Origin: Orthonyx spaldingii
Lineage: Eukaryota; Chordata; Aves; Passeriformes; Orthonychidae
Direction: 5' to 3'
Assembly (NCBI GenBank): GCA_013397795.1
Contig: VZTJ01001761.1
Span: 932,749 to 996,748 of the forward strand
Length of the DNA stretch: 64,000 nt
Shown in pieces: positions 21,501 through 33,415 of this stretch (the first letter of the stretch is position 1; the number at the start of each line of letters is the position of its first letter). Below the pieces are notes generated by a model that was given only the letters and a program-made list of their open reading frames with translations, was not told where the DNA came from and ran no database searches. Position numbers and translations under genes: made by a program.

Positions 21501-22362
21501 TAAAATCCAAGTCAGGGATGTACTGCAGTATGGTAGAAGACACATTTCAAAAGATGTGAACCTGGCTGGAATACAACAAAGGTCCTGACATTAAAAATTC
21601 TCAGTTCTACACAAAAATATCTGGTGAGAAGTACTTGTTATTATTAAGCTGTGCAAATTGCTGTCTCCTACAAACCAGCTTAAGTCGTCAGTTATGGAAA
21701 TATTTACTTCCAGATGTGGCAGCTTCAACTCTGGTCTTTAACAAGACCTTCATTTTCCAGTGTTACTTGCTATTGCCCAATCCAACAGCCAGTCCTGCAT
21801 GATTTGTTTTTAAGCACAGGAGTTTCAACTTGCAGCTTTGATTTAAAGCAACAAAAACCAAACAACCCAACAAACCCTGCACACTAAATGTTTTAACCAG
21901 ATCGATTTCCCCTTGGCCTTGATACCTTCTGTGTCCCGACACCACATATTCACAGGACCAGGTGTAAAATGCCCATGGATGCCCCTAAAAGGGGCCCCAG
22001 GCAGCAGTGACAGATCACCCTGATCTCCATCCTTCTCCAGAGCTCCAGATAAAACTTTGTTTTTCACAAAGTGTTGCAGATCTTCTTTAGGTGCTGACGG
22101 TGGCATCTGAATATTTTCAACAAGATTTCCAGATGATAATTTCCAGATTTTATAAGCTTTGAGGAATTGTCAGCATGGATCAGATTTAAAACTGATGAAT
22201 CGAGTGTGAAAGTGTCTGTGAGCCTAACCCTTATGACAGCTTCTGTCTCTTACTGTGCTTCTTCCTCTCTTTAATAATCCCCTATTTTTAGTTCCTTATT
22301 CAAGTGATGGGACTGAAATAAAGAGCAACACTAGTGGGAGCCCTCGACTGGGTGGACAGCAC
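18541..22362. other. Non-coding stretch
   Basis: No gene is recognised. A moderately GC-rich part at 18560-19130 has overlapping frames on both strands but no domain. The part at about 20000-20230 contains homeodomain- and SOX-like cores (GGTAATTGATG, AACAAAG, GTTAATCAACC) and could be a further regulatory segment. The rest is AT-rich. Confidence 0.55.
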
Positions 22363-22652
22363 TGACATTGCCCTGTGACAGGTCAAGGGGGAATGGCCTC
22401 ACACTGAAAGAGAGTAGGTTTAAATTAGATATTCAGAAGAAATTCCTTACTGTGAGGGTGATGAGGCACTGGCACAGGCTGCCCAGAGAAGCTGTGGATG
22501 CCTCATCCCTGGAAGTGTTCAAGGCCAGGTTGGATGGTGCTTGGAGCAACCTGGGGCAGTGGAAGGTGTCCTTGCCCATGGCAGGGGGGATGGAATTAAA
22601 TGATCTTTATTTTCCCTTCCAATGCCCCAGGGCTTTCTCTGATTCTATGATT
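22363..22652 (+). mobile_element. CR1 LINE 3' fragment, plus orientation
   Basis: The sequence matches the familiar 3' region of avian CR1: the pattern TTAGATATTCAGAAGAAATT, then GGTGATGAGGCACTGGCACA, a GGCTGCCCAGAGAAGCTGTG block and GTGTTCAAGGCCAGGTTGGA. It ends in GATTCTATGATTT, the CR1 terminal motif. CR1 elements are non-LTR retrotransposons, usually 5'-truncated, and this is such a dead copy of about 290 bp. The frame across it (22368-22655) is an old reverse-transcriptase tail or untranslated region, not a host gene. Confidence 0.9.
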
Positions 22653-25600
22653 TAACTTTCCCTGCTTTCATTGCCCCATTTTTAACCCCTGCTGCAGTCT
22701 GCTGAGATTCGTGGGTGTTTTTCTCCACAGCAAACAGGAAACTCTGTATTTTCACCACCTTAGTCCAACAGTTTTGATCCATTTGCAGGGCATCTCACTC
22801 GACCTGTGCTTCCATTTTAAGGGGTGGTGACATGAATCTCCCAGGACTATTCAGGCCACCAAGACAGGCCGAGGCAGACCCACTCTGCCTACATCATGCA
22901 GTAGGACCTGACTTATCCTTCTATTTTTACTCTCCCTAAGGCTCTCCTCATCCCACTCCCCAAAAAGATTTGAAAAGCCCCCATTTCTCCCGTTGACCTG
23001 AGCCGGAGAGATGATGCTCTGTCTCCTCCAGCTCTTCTATACTGTTTGCAGGACTAGGAGAGTTCTATGTGATGCCAAGGTGGGGGCTCCCACACCAGGG
23101 TTGTGCTGGAAGGGAGAGGGGAACTCCCAGGTGGATTTGTGGATTTGTTTCTAGTGAGCACAGGCTTTCTGCAGGTAGTACCAACAGAGATGTTGGGAGA
23201 GGTGAGAAAGATTTTTTGGTTATTTACAAGGTAAGTTTTCCTTCTTGGAGATATTCCCAGTTTATGCAGGGGTGTGCAAGCAGGGATACCCTATAGCCTA
23301 AGTATAGGTGAGGATTGACTTGGCATGAAATCATTACATGAAGTGGTCAAAGATGTTTTCAAATGTCCCTAAACATTTTTTAGAAATAAGCTGGTACCCA
23401 TTTATCTGTGTGCTTACCAATATGCATTTTATTGGTAATATAATAGTATTCTATGGCTATAGAGCTACTGGAATTTCTGTATTGCCTGGTGTACATACTA
23501 TGTAATCTCTTAGTGCTAAATGTAAAAGGATTTTTAGCTCCTAAAAGTGATAGATCTTTGATGATCTGTGTAAAACGTTTCTTTAAGTGAATTGGATTGT
23601 CAAGAAATGCCTATGTTAATTTTCTTGTAAATTTTTGCTTTATTAGAAGGTCCATATTCATGTCAGGATTTAATGCTGAAGATTTATTTTGATGTCTTTT
23701 ACTCAGGATAGCAAACAGTTATAGTTTCAATCATCTAGACTGCACTTGATTAAAACATCTGTGAACCTGAGTCTATTAATTAACTGTTTTCCTAGTTGAA
23801 AGATGTTTTTTGTGTATAATTTCTGCCTGAATGGCAAGTCATCTTCCCATGCAATATCAGATAAAGTTGGTTCAATAATCCTGGCACTTATTTTCCACAC
23901 AATTGCTCTCTTCTGCTTTTGTGGTGTGTTTTGCTCCTCAGTGCCTTGATACAAATTGGTGACACCACTGTTCGATATGAAATCAATTATGGTTTGACAT
24001 AGTAGAGTTGCAGGTTTTTAGAATTTTCTGGTGTGAAAAAAGATTATCCAGGGCCGTCTTCACAGTTTATTATAAAATTCTGCTCCAGAAACCTCACAAA
24101 TTTCACATAATGAATGAGAAATTCAGTTGTTTGTCACTGTCATGATTTCCTCCGCAAAAACCCAAACATTTCCCTCATTCATCAACTAAACCTTAATTAA
24201 ATGAACCTCACAAAAACATATCTCAGCAAGGCTCTTACGAAACTTATTTTATGTTTTGAGGCCCTTAGCTGAAATGTGCTTTGCAGCTGCAAAATGCTCC
24301 TCTTGTCTATTGAGCAAACTCTATATCCACTGCCTGCTGCTCACACTTCAGGGTGTGTTTTTTTGGTGTAGTAAAAAGTGAAATTAAACCCATCATATCC
24401 TGTATCATGTCCTGGGGAAAGTGTTGGGTTTTGTGCTGGACGGATCTGTTGTACCAGCAGAAGTTGATAGCAATGATGTCAGGAAGGAGTGAAAATAAAA
24501 TAAGCTTAAATGTAGAATGTTCCAGTGGAATGAAAGAATAATTTTCTACTGTAGATGAAGAGCTGAAAGATTATTCATGAGGGGAAAAGATATATATTGA
24601 GACCCTAAAGCTGATCTATGATCCAAATGCATGCCCTTGTCCAAGAAACTGAGGCAGACAGCAAATGTCAATTCCTTGCATCAGTTAAATTTGAGATAAA
24701 ATCCAATATATGCAATGTTACAACATGACCTCTTTTCTCGACCAAGAGAAAAACAATGTAGACAATTAACTCTAGGGGACATGATGGAAATATTAATCCA
24801 GGAACAGTGTCAAATGATAGATCATATGTTTTCTTCATCAAGCTAATGAAAGATTTAGGATTGACAAAGATATTAAGCAAGGGGAACTTTCCAATTGCAT
24901 GCAAATCAATGATTTGGTGGGAAAACAGTGCTTCAGTAGGAGGAAACAACTTCATAATTTTTGACCTTTCACTTTGAAACATAAAGAAATATTTTACAGA
25001 CAATAGCATAAAAAAATCTTAGGGGAAACAGATGTGGCTCAGACTGCACAGTCCTTTACTAATTCAAGGTCCCATTAAAATCAAGCAGGGCAGCAGAGAG
25101 AAGTTTAATGATGAGGGAGAGATCATAGGAACTAATGAGTACTAAATCAACACATGAATTGTTCTACTGATACAGGAAATTAATGTGTGTTCTGGTGCAG
25201 TGAGTGAGGTGTGTTCTATGCCTCTTTTGCACTGATCATAAGCAAATAAAAAGAGAACTTCTAAGTCTTTACTGTAACCCAGTGTGGGAGGCAAGCAGTG
25301 CATCCCCACTGAACAGTGCCCATGTTGCCACTGCAGCTCTTTCTCTGCCTGGAGCTAAATGCTGTGGTGAGAGAAGTTAGGTGTGAATATTCTCATTGTG
25401 AAACTGGTTGCCAAAGACAAACCTTGAAGTGAAATAGCTGGCTAGCAACTGACACAGAGACGTGCAGGGGGAAATCCGTCCTTGCAGGTAACAGCTTTGT
25501 AAGGTATGTCCTCAAAACTGGTCTAACCTGTGTTTCAAAATGGACAGGAAAAGGATGGACTCTTCAATTAGCAAGGAAAAATGTTGCCCACTCCCTCCCA

Positions 25601-26525
25601 GATGTACCCTGATCACCTTAAAAAGACCTGGTTCTGGTGAACTCCGTGGGTTGGCAGTCCCTGAGGCTGAAATCCTCCTGTGTGCAGGCAGTGGTGCCCT
25701 GAGTTTATCCAAACCAGGCAGAAGTGTCAAGCTCAGACTCTACACAAATTAGGTCTTTGATAGCCAAGGTTGTTAATTAGGATTAGTGGTGTGGTGTAAC
25801 GAGTTACCTGTTTACAGTTATTCCCAGATTGCATCCATCCAGGATCCTGCATTCCCCTTCTCTTTCCCACCCTTCTCCCCTTGCTCCACACCTCTTCCCA
25901 GCAGCTCTGCCTCAGATATCAGCACCTCAGACCTGCCCCACTCCTCTTTCACCTCACCCCTGTTTGTCCCTGCTGCTCCAGCCCAGCAAAGCTCCCTCTG
26001 CTCCCTCCAGGACTCAGTGCTGCCCTTCCTTCCCCTCTGCTGCTGATTTGTCTCCCTGCTGGCAGCTGGGATGCCTTACCGCCGACCAAAAACCTGAGCT
26101 GGGCCAGGAAACTCAGGTCTTCTGAGTCCCCAGAGAGGCACCTAATGATTAAATATTTAATTAAAGATGACATGATTCCTAAGCCAAAGAGAGAAGCACA
26201 TACCTCATACCCTATTTTATGTTGTTAGAAAGATTTGGCTCCTGGTTTAGCGAACATAAAATAAACTTCTGCAAATAAATAAATGCAGAAATGCACATCA
26301 AATACCTACACTTTAACTATACATGGGGTTGGGGTTTGTTTGTTTGTTTGTTTTCCTGTACTGGATCAGTAAGTCTTGCCCAGGCTGGCCAGAGCACATT
26401 GGTTGGCCCTGGCACGTACCCGTTGTGCATCCTGGTACAGCTCATGTGCTGGGAAACCCTTCCCTGCTCCCATGAGGAGATTTGTCCGTTTGGGTTCTTC
26501 AGGTCACATTTTCATGGTCATTTTT
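22653..26525. other. Non-coding stretch
   Basis: AT-rich, with no recognised gene. A C/T-rich part at about 25840-26040 gives proline- and serine-rich frames on the plus strand (25786-26228) by composition alone. A TTTG tetranucleotide run lies at 26335-26354. Confidence 0.6.
26335..26354. repeat. (TTTG)n microsatellite
   Basis: About four and a half copies of TTTG followed by TTTT. It is a short simple repeat in non-coding DNA. Confidence 0.8.
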
Positions 26526-26660
26526 CATAGAATCACAGAACACACTGAGTTGGAAAGAACCCATCAGGATCATCGAGGTCACCCCAAGAATTCCACCACG
26601 TGCCTGAGAGTGTTGTGCAAACGCTTCTTGAACTCTCTCAGGCTTGTGTCCATGATCACT
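26526..26660 (-). mobile_element. CR1 LINE fragment, minus orientation
   Basis: It begins CATAGAATCACAGAACACAC, then GAGTTGGAAAGAACCCATCA and GGATCATCGAGGTCA, and continues with TGCCTGAGAGTGTTGTGCAA and CTTCTTGAACTCTCTCAGGC. Reverse-complemented, this is the 3' end of a CR1 subfamily. It looks older and more diverged than the copy at 22363, and part of the middle is deleted relative to the usual pattern. Confidence 0.8.
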
Positions 26661-29600
26661 TTCTATAAGTGAAATTAAATATCTTGATTTGGTTTATCAC
26701 CAATTTCTCCCTTTAGGATCCTGCTCTGGCTCTCCAGTGTTGCAGTCCATTTTAGGTAGTGCTCCATCCTTCTGCAGATGTGTGACTGCACCTGTGTGTG
26801 CTGAGAGCCAGTCCTACTCTGGAAGCTGCTATACAGAGAATATATGAAAAAAAATTCCAGTGTGAGATCTATGTAATCAGTGTTATTTTATGCTGCCAAG
26901 CAAAAGGAAAAGAGAAGGCACTGGAGTCATGTACCCAAATTTTTCACAATTTCTGACAACACTGAGAATGTCTTTGGTTTCATAAATGAATGACTTGAAC
27001 TGTTCTTGCCTCCAAGGCAAATCTGTGAAGTATCAAGAAGGAATGATGCCTCGAAGATACACTGATGTGTAAGGAGGAGATTGCTGCATGATGACTGGCA
27101 CTTGTGCTCTGGAAACAAAGCAGTGCTATTATAATGAAAGCAGCATCACCTGAAAGCAGATGAGTTAGGGAGGAAATTGCTCTTTTACAGTGCTGCATTT
27201 TTCTCTGAAGGAAGGAATAATTTATTATATTACTGTGATAACTTTACTAAAGATATTTTCTCGTCAGTGCTTGTCAAATTTCAGTTCATAAAAGCAGATT
27301 TTTTCTTAGGAACCTGCCTGCTTTCAGAGCACCATCTGCTGGTGCTTCCTGGGTCCTGTGGGCTGCTGCTGGAGAGCTGCGTTCCTCTGCATTCCCCAGA
27401 GTGGAAGGTCCTGGTGGTGGTCACTGCAGCTTGGTTGTGTTGTGAACCACAACAGCATTTCTTTAAACTTCAGCTCAGTATCCATTCATCCTGCCAGAGT
27501 CTGTTTTCTGAAGGTAATTCTTATTCATGTTATGAAAACCTTTAAAAGGAGCAGGAATGTTGGCATTGTGGGGATAATGCTTGAGTGATGATTTGTGGGC
27601 TTGGCCCCTTAACTTTTGTGTAAGCTCATCCACAGCTCTGTGGCTCTGCAGAGAAAGAGGCTGTGCTCTACCAAATGTGGGCAAATGTGTTAAACAGGCT
27701 TTGTGTCGAACTTGTCAGATTTTCAGTTATGTCTTTTGTTTAATGCTTTATTGCCTCTCCTCCCTGCTCTAATACAATTTATTTCTTTCATAAACATGAA
27801 TGAATTTGCCACATTTGAGAGAAATCAGTGATAACTGATCAAATTTTAAGGATTTATATGTATGAGATAATTTTAGGTCTGAATTGTGTTGAGGTTGTCG
27901 AAGAGTATTTATGATTTTATTAGTGGGTTCTAGCCTTGGACCTCTAGATGGATTGTGAAGGTCCATAAAGTGACCTTTTCTCAGTAAAAATTATCTTTAA
28001 CTTTTAAACCATAGCACAGTTTTGGATGTCCCGTGTCTCTGAAGACCGACTCTCCTATTTCTAGCCACAAACTTATCTAAATGCTTTAAAGAATTTAATA
28101 CTCGTATTTTAATCATGTTGATGACTTAGTTGTTTTTAGAAAGAAAACTCTAACTGAACTCTGATACAAAGTCATCAAGATGTCTCCTAAAAATACCTAC
28201 AACGCAGTTAATGTTCTTTCCAGCCTTAAAATGTGCCTGAAGACTTAACACTGCATTAAAGAAATGAAATACAGTTAGAGTGTAGGATTATGTGGAGCTA
28301 TGAAGTAAAGGAAGCTTCTGAAATAACCATTTTGTAAGCAAAATGTGAATTCTCTCTGGACGAAGATGGTGTGAATGGTGTCTTACCCACAGAGTCTCTA
28401 AGCCAGTGGTGTCTTGGAGCCCCACGCCCTGGTTCACTTGCTCCTCTGACTCCCTGCCCAGACAGCCCCAAAAAGGGACTAATAAATCCCAGAGGTCCCA
28501 TTTCCCATGGCACTCCTTCCCTTGCTCAGCCTTGCAGCTGTTTCTGCACTGAGCTGCAAGCACGAACTTAAACTCATCATCTTTGCACAGAGGTTTGGGC
28601 CTGGTTGGTCTGGACTTCCAGGGATATCCTGTGGGACTGGATTGTTCTCACAGTCCACGAGTCGTAAGAGAATTAAGCCTGAACAGCAAGATGTGGGATC
28701 TGGCACCTTCAGGAAGCTTTATCAACTGCAGGCATCTAAAGCAAGAAAGAAGAAGAAATTTGAAGGCCGAAACAGAGAATCTGTTGGGAGGATGGCTATG
28801 GAAGGCCAGCTTGTGAACCCACATAAAATACTGTTAGTGAGGCAGGTGCCAGAGTTTTGACAGCTGGATGTTAGATTGGATATAGTTATTTTACAACACT
28901 GCTGTGAAGTGGTGCCATCATTTTAAGGATGGGATCTCTCTCTTTCAAGGATAGAGGTGTTTGTGCAATCAGGTAGGATATCTAAAATGCAGACGAGAAG
29001 GGAATTGGTATCATCTACATCCCAGTTGCACAATAAATCCTTTGCTGCAGCCTCCTTCTCATAGTACAGAGAGTTTGGTGTGCCACTTCAGCTGAGTGAA
29101 GTACAGCTGAGCTTCTCAAGAACCTCATTGTGCCGTGTTTTTGCAGAAATCTGTTCCCAAATGTCAGTCCCAGCAGTGAATTTGGGGGGCTTGAGGTGGA
29201 ACACAAGTACAGTACTTGTCTTTCATCCTCTGTCAAATTCTCTGTGTGTAGGTGGCAAGCTCAAGCAGCACCTGCCAAGTACCTACTGGTTATTGGTTTG
29301 GGACAGAGCTGTTTACATTTAGTTTTGAGGCATTCATTTGTGTATTATTTTGTATCTGCCTTCAGAATTCAGTACTAAAAATGATGACATTTTAGGTTCA
29401 GCAAAGTACACAGTCTTGAAGCAGGAGTTCTAATTTAAAACCACATTGTAATCAACGAAGGAAAATTGGTCTGAAATCAGTTACCAATGCACAGCTTGGT
29501 GGCAAGGCTATATTTAAGATATGCAGTGTATCAGCCATTAAATGTACAAGAGACACTAAAGAATGGTATTACCATTTTTCAGACTGACTTTTAAAATGAA

Positions 29601-32600
29601 GGTTTGGCAGCTTGGGTTGTAGCCTCGAGGTAATAATTGAGACCTGAACTCTCATCAGAACATACAGTCCCTTATGCTTCAAGGCAGATGAACACATGAG
29701 TGTACTGTAGTAATATTTTTTCTGTGACATTTTTACAGAGTGTGTCTCAGCTGATCGCTGCAAAAATGAATCTGTTAGCTGGTAACACTTTCCTGGTTCT
29801 TGCCACTTTCGGTATCACATGCAAAATTAGCTTGTGATTCCTTTATAGGTTTATTTACATGCATTCTGACCAATGGGTCCCTCTCCTCAGACTCTGTTGC
29901 TGATGTGCAGTTTGCAGTCACCTTCTGCACAGTCACTGTTGTCCCCAGCTTTGTTCTGAGCATTGTGTTCATCCTGAGCAAGAACCCTCTTCTCTCTTCT
30001 TATTGATGTATCTGTCTAAAGGGTATTTGGTATGCCTTGGGAGGTTGGTGTTAATGTACATTCCACAAGTAATGCAACTTCTCCTCACCTACTTTCCTGC
30101 CAGAAAAGAAGTTTGCTTTGTTTGTTTGCAGTCAAGGTGATTCCAGATTTGCTGAAACTTCCATTTGTGCATTTGCATTTTGAAAACATCTTTACTCAAC
30201 AATGATCAAAGCTGTCACAGAGGTTTTACGTGGGGAATATCTTAAGGTGTTTTCTTCTTTAAGTCTAGTGGTATCAGATTTGACAGTTCTTGGAAAGACC
30301 TTATACCACATTAAAGAGCCTTTTCTGGAAAGTTTTTTCCAAAAAAAGTGGCTTGCCACACAAATTGATTACCATGAATTATCCTGAGGCTTAGGCTGAC
30401 TTAAACCAGCTGAGTGAAAAACAGAAATAATGTTGGAGCCAAACCAGGTAGCTGTGAGGCTGGCCCACAATCAGTTAACTTCTCTGTATTCATCTCCAAG
30501 TGTAATTAATTCCTTATAGTTTGCATATTGATGTATGACAGAAAAGAAAAAATTTTGTCTCCTGTTTGAGATGAAAGGTGATTTTTCGACTGCCCGCTTT
30601 GTTAAGGATTGGTGAAATCACCGTGGGGGTGTATAGGATCCCTTGGTGCCAAGTGGAGCAGGATTGGGAGGGAGGGGCTGCCAGGACCCTGCAGTGCCCC
30701 TGCCCTGAGCTGCAGGGGCTGCTCTGCAGGCTGGGAGCAAAGGAGAAGAGCCTCCCATCCTTGCACCCAGGATCTCTCTGGCACAGGGGAGTGCAGACAG
30801 GAAGAGATTTGAGACAAAAAGTCCTGCTAGGAGCCAGGCAGATGCCATCTGCCTTCCTTCCTTTCTGTGCTTTCATACACTCTGCCCAAGGCTGGTTTGC
30901 CACAGGGAAGGCTCAGGTTCTGATGTACAAGCTCTGGACCAGGGAGGGAAGGTTGATGGCTGCATCTCCTCGCTGATGCTCTCTTGCTGCCTGGTAACCT
31001 GTCTTCTCATTTCTACACTGCCAGATACCTTCCTTTGGGAGAAGTCTTTTCATTTTTAAATCAGTGTAGGGAAAAAGCCCCGTCTGTGGCAGTTTTGAGG
31101 GAGTGCTGTCACATCATAAGGTGCAGTTCTGGCCTTTGAACCAAAGCCTAATGCTGCAAGCACACACACACCATTTTACGTGTCTGAACAGCACTGTGCT
31201 TGTTAAATATGAATATTTCCAGGACTGTTGCCCAGCTCTGCAGATACAGCATTCTAAGATTATCCATTTGCTGTCTTTCCACCAGCTCTGTTCATTGCAG
31301 GGATAGAGAGTAGCTATCTGCCAACCATGGAAACTCTGCAAGTCAAGCTTTCTGTGCTCTTTCTGGCTTGTGAATCATCACCTGTAACCTTGACTCAGCG
31401 CTCACAGGGGAACACTTAGGCCATGGTTAGCATATATTCTTCTGATCGAGAGGATTCTCTATGGTGCTATGTTATTTATTATTTCTTTAATAATGCTTAT
31501 GTAGAATCCTACCCATAATCTTTCAGCTATGTTAGTTCCATGGAGCTAAGGGAATAAAACAGTGGAATATCATTTTTAGTCTGTTCAGAGGGGAAGATCT
31601 GACATTAAGTATGTTTTGAATGCAGATATATATATATATATGTACAAGTATATTTTGAGGAAATATCACTTTTCTGGCTACAGTTAACTGAAAATGAAAA
31701 TAATACATTGCTTTGAGGTGTCAGCTTTTAGTTTCTGTGAGATATGATGTTCTGGCTAGAGGAGAAAATCTATATGAGTGTGAGCTGGATGTGAGAAGAA
31801 TATTCCAAGAGATGGTTTTCTTCATTATTAATATAGCTTTTGGATATTCTGTGATTATTTATAACTATAAAAAGTGTGTTTTGCATCAAAGGCAATTATG
31901 CCAGTTAACATCGTGTTCAGGCTATGATAATTGACTGAACAATCTTAATACTTTGCCCCTTTCAAACCTGTTGCTTGGATACCACTTTCTTTGAACTATT
32001 ATGTACCTTGCTGAAAATTAAATAGTAAAGAAAAGGTTTTAGCAGCTCTTTCCTTTGTCTTTTCCATAAACTCTGTATTATAAAACACTTTCAGAAGTGA
32101 AGACGAAGAGGGTTTTCTGGCAGCAAAGTACTGACAGAAAGAGCTGGAAAATGCAACTGATGCACAATCTGAATTCAAACCTTTATTTTCTAGATATATG
32201 GTTTTTTTCCTTGCATGCAAGCTTTCCCTTGCTTTTCCAAGGGAATTTGAATTTGAGATGCAATGAAGCAGTTCTCAAATTGCAGTCATCCTGAAGTAAC
32301 TGGATAGTGCATCCAGGTAAGTCTCTCGCTAACGAGAATGGTTTGTTCCCTGCTCAGTTTTACTTACTCACTAAAATATGCAATCTGAAAGTGTAAAGTA
32401 GCATTTGTGATTTGGGGTTTTTGTATAGTGAAAGGGCTTTCTTGGTCTCCATCTAAATGCCAGACATTCTATTATATCCTGCCATGAACTGCCGTGATGT
32501 CTTTAAGCTGTGAGCTGCTGCTTTATCTATGCAAAGTCCTCTCAGAAACAACAGAGGGGTCTTGTTGGAAGGCTTTGATTTGCCTACAGGACTCATTTCC

Positions 32601-33382
32601 TGGACACTTCCAGGTTTATCTTCCTATTTTCTCTTCACTCTGATGCACGTGAGAAGAAGGGCTGGGGGTGAATAATATGGTTAACTCAGCAGGCAGTGTC
32701 TTTAGAACCACCTTTTTTCTGGGATCATTTCACCAGCTCAGCTGAGCTTAAACTCAGGGCTTAAGTTATGTGACACTGCTGCCAGAAAACATGAAGGCTT
32801 TCCAGTGAAGGTCCAACATCTGATCAGGGAAGTCACTTGCTTAAAGGAAAGATGTTGACTCCAACCCAAGCATAATGTTTGGACCTAGATTAGAGAAAAA
32901 GAGATATTTATTAGAGATTTGTCCCAATAAGGATGCCCTTTTCTGCCCAATAGAAGGCAAAGAAAATCTGCTGCCTGTGACCTGTGCCTGGGGAGGGTTG
33001 TCCTGCCCCAGGCCACAGACACCGTGCTCCTCCCAGTGAGGTGCAGGGATGACTGTCAAGGACTGCCACAGACTGGACCTTGGGAAGCAACACCTACCAC
33101 AGTGAGTGAAAGTCGGGACTCTGGTGCAGCTTGTTGCTCCGGTGGGTGATGGGGCAGAGTTGCAAACACAGCTATGGTCCAGCTGTCTCATGTTTCAGCT
33201 CCTCTATGCTTCTTGTCATCATGAAAATGAGCAGAAGCAGAGTGGAAGTTCTTATCTGGATACAGGGTTGGACCACAAGCATCTCCCAGTCTGGATTTGG
33301 GGATTTGCCCGTGATCTCTAATGCAAAGGGAATGTTTTGTCACTTTATGTTCATAGCTGAGCGAGTCGGCAGCGCTGTCGAA
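26661..33382. other. Non-coding stretch
   Basis: No gene or transposable element is recognised. GC-richer patches (27310-27480, 28390-28660, 30600-30960) produce frames of up to 132 codons, but they are open on both strands and lack domains. An AT dinucleotide run lies at 31626-31641. The frames at 29775-30006 overlap head to head on opposite strands, which speaks against either being coding. Confidence 0.6.
31626..31641. repeat. (AT)n microsatellite
   Basis: Eight AT dinucleotides, followed by GTAC. It is a short simple repeat. Confidence 0.85.
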
Positions 33383-33415
33383 GTGACTCACAGCAGTGCT
33401 GAGATCGTGACTCAC
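33383..33415. promoter_or_regulatory. Paired AP-1/MAF-type sites
   Basis: GTGACTCAC occurs at 33383-33391 and again at 33407-33415, each holding the AP-1 core TGACTCA. Between them, TGCTGAG adds a MAF-recognition-like half. The spacing is 24 bases, just over two helical turns. The context is otherwise unremarkable non-coding DNA with a local rise in CG dinucleotides. Confidence 0.25.
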
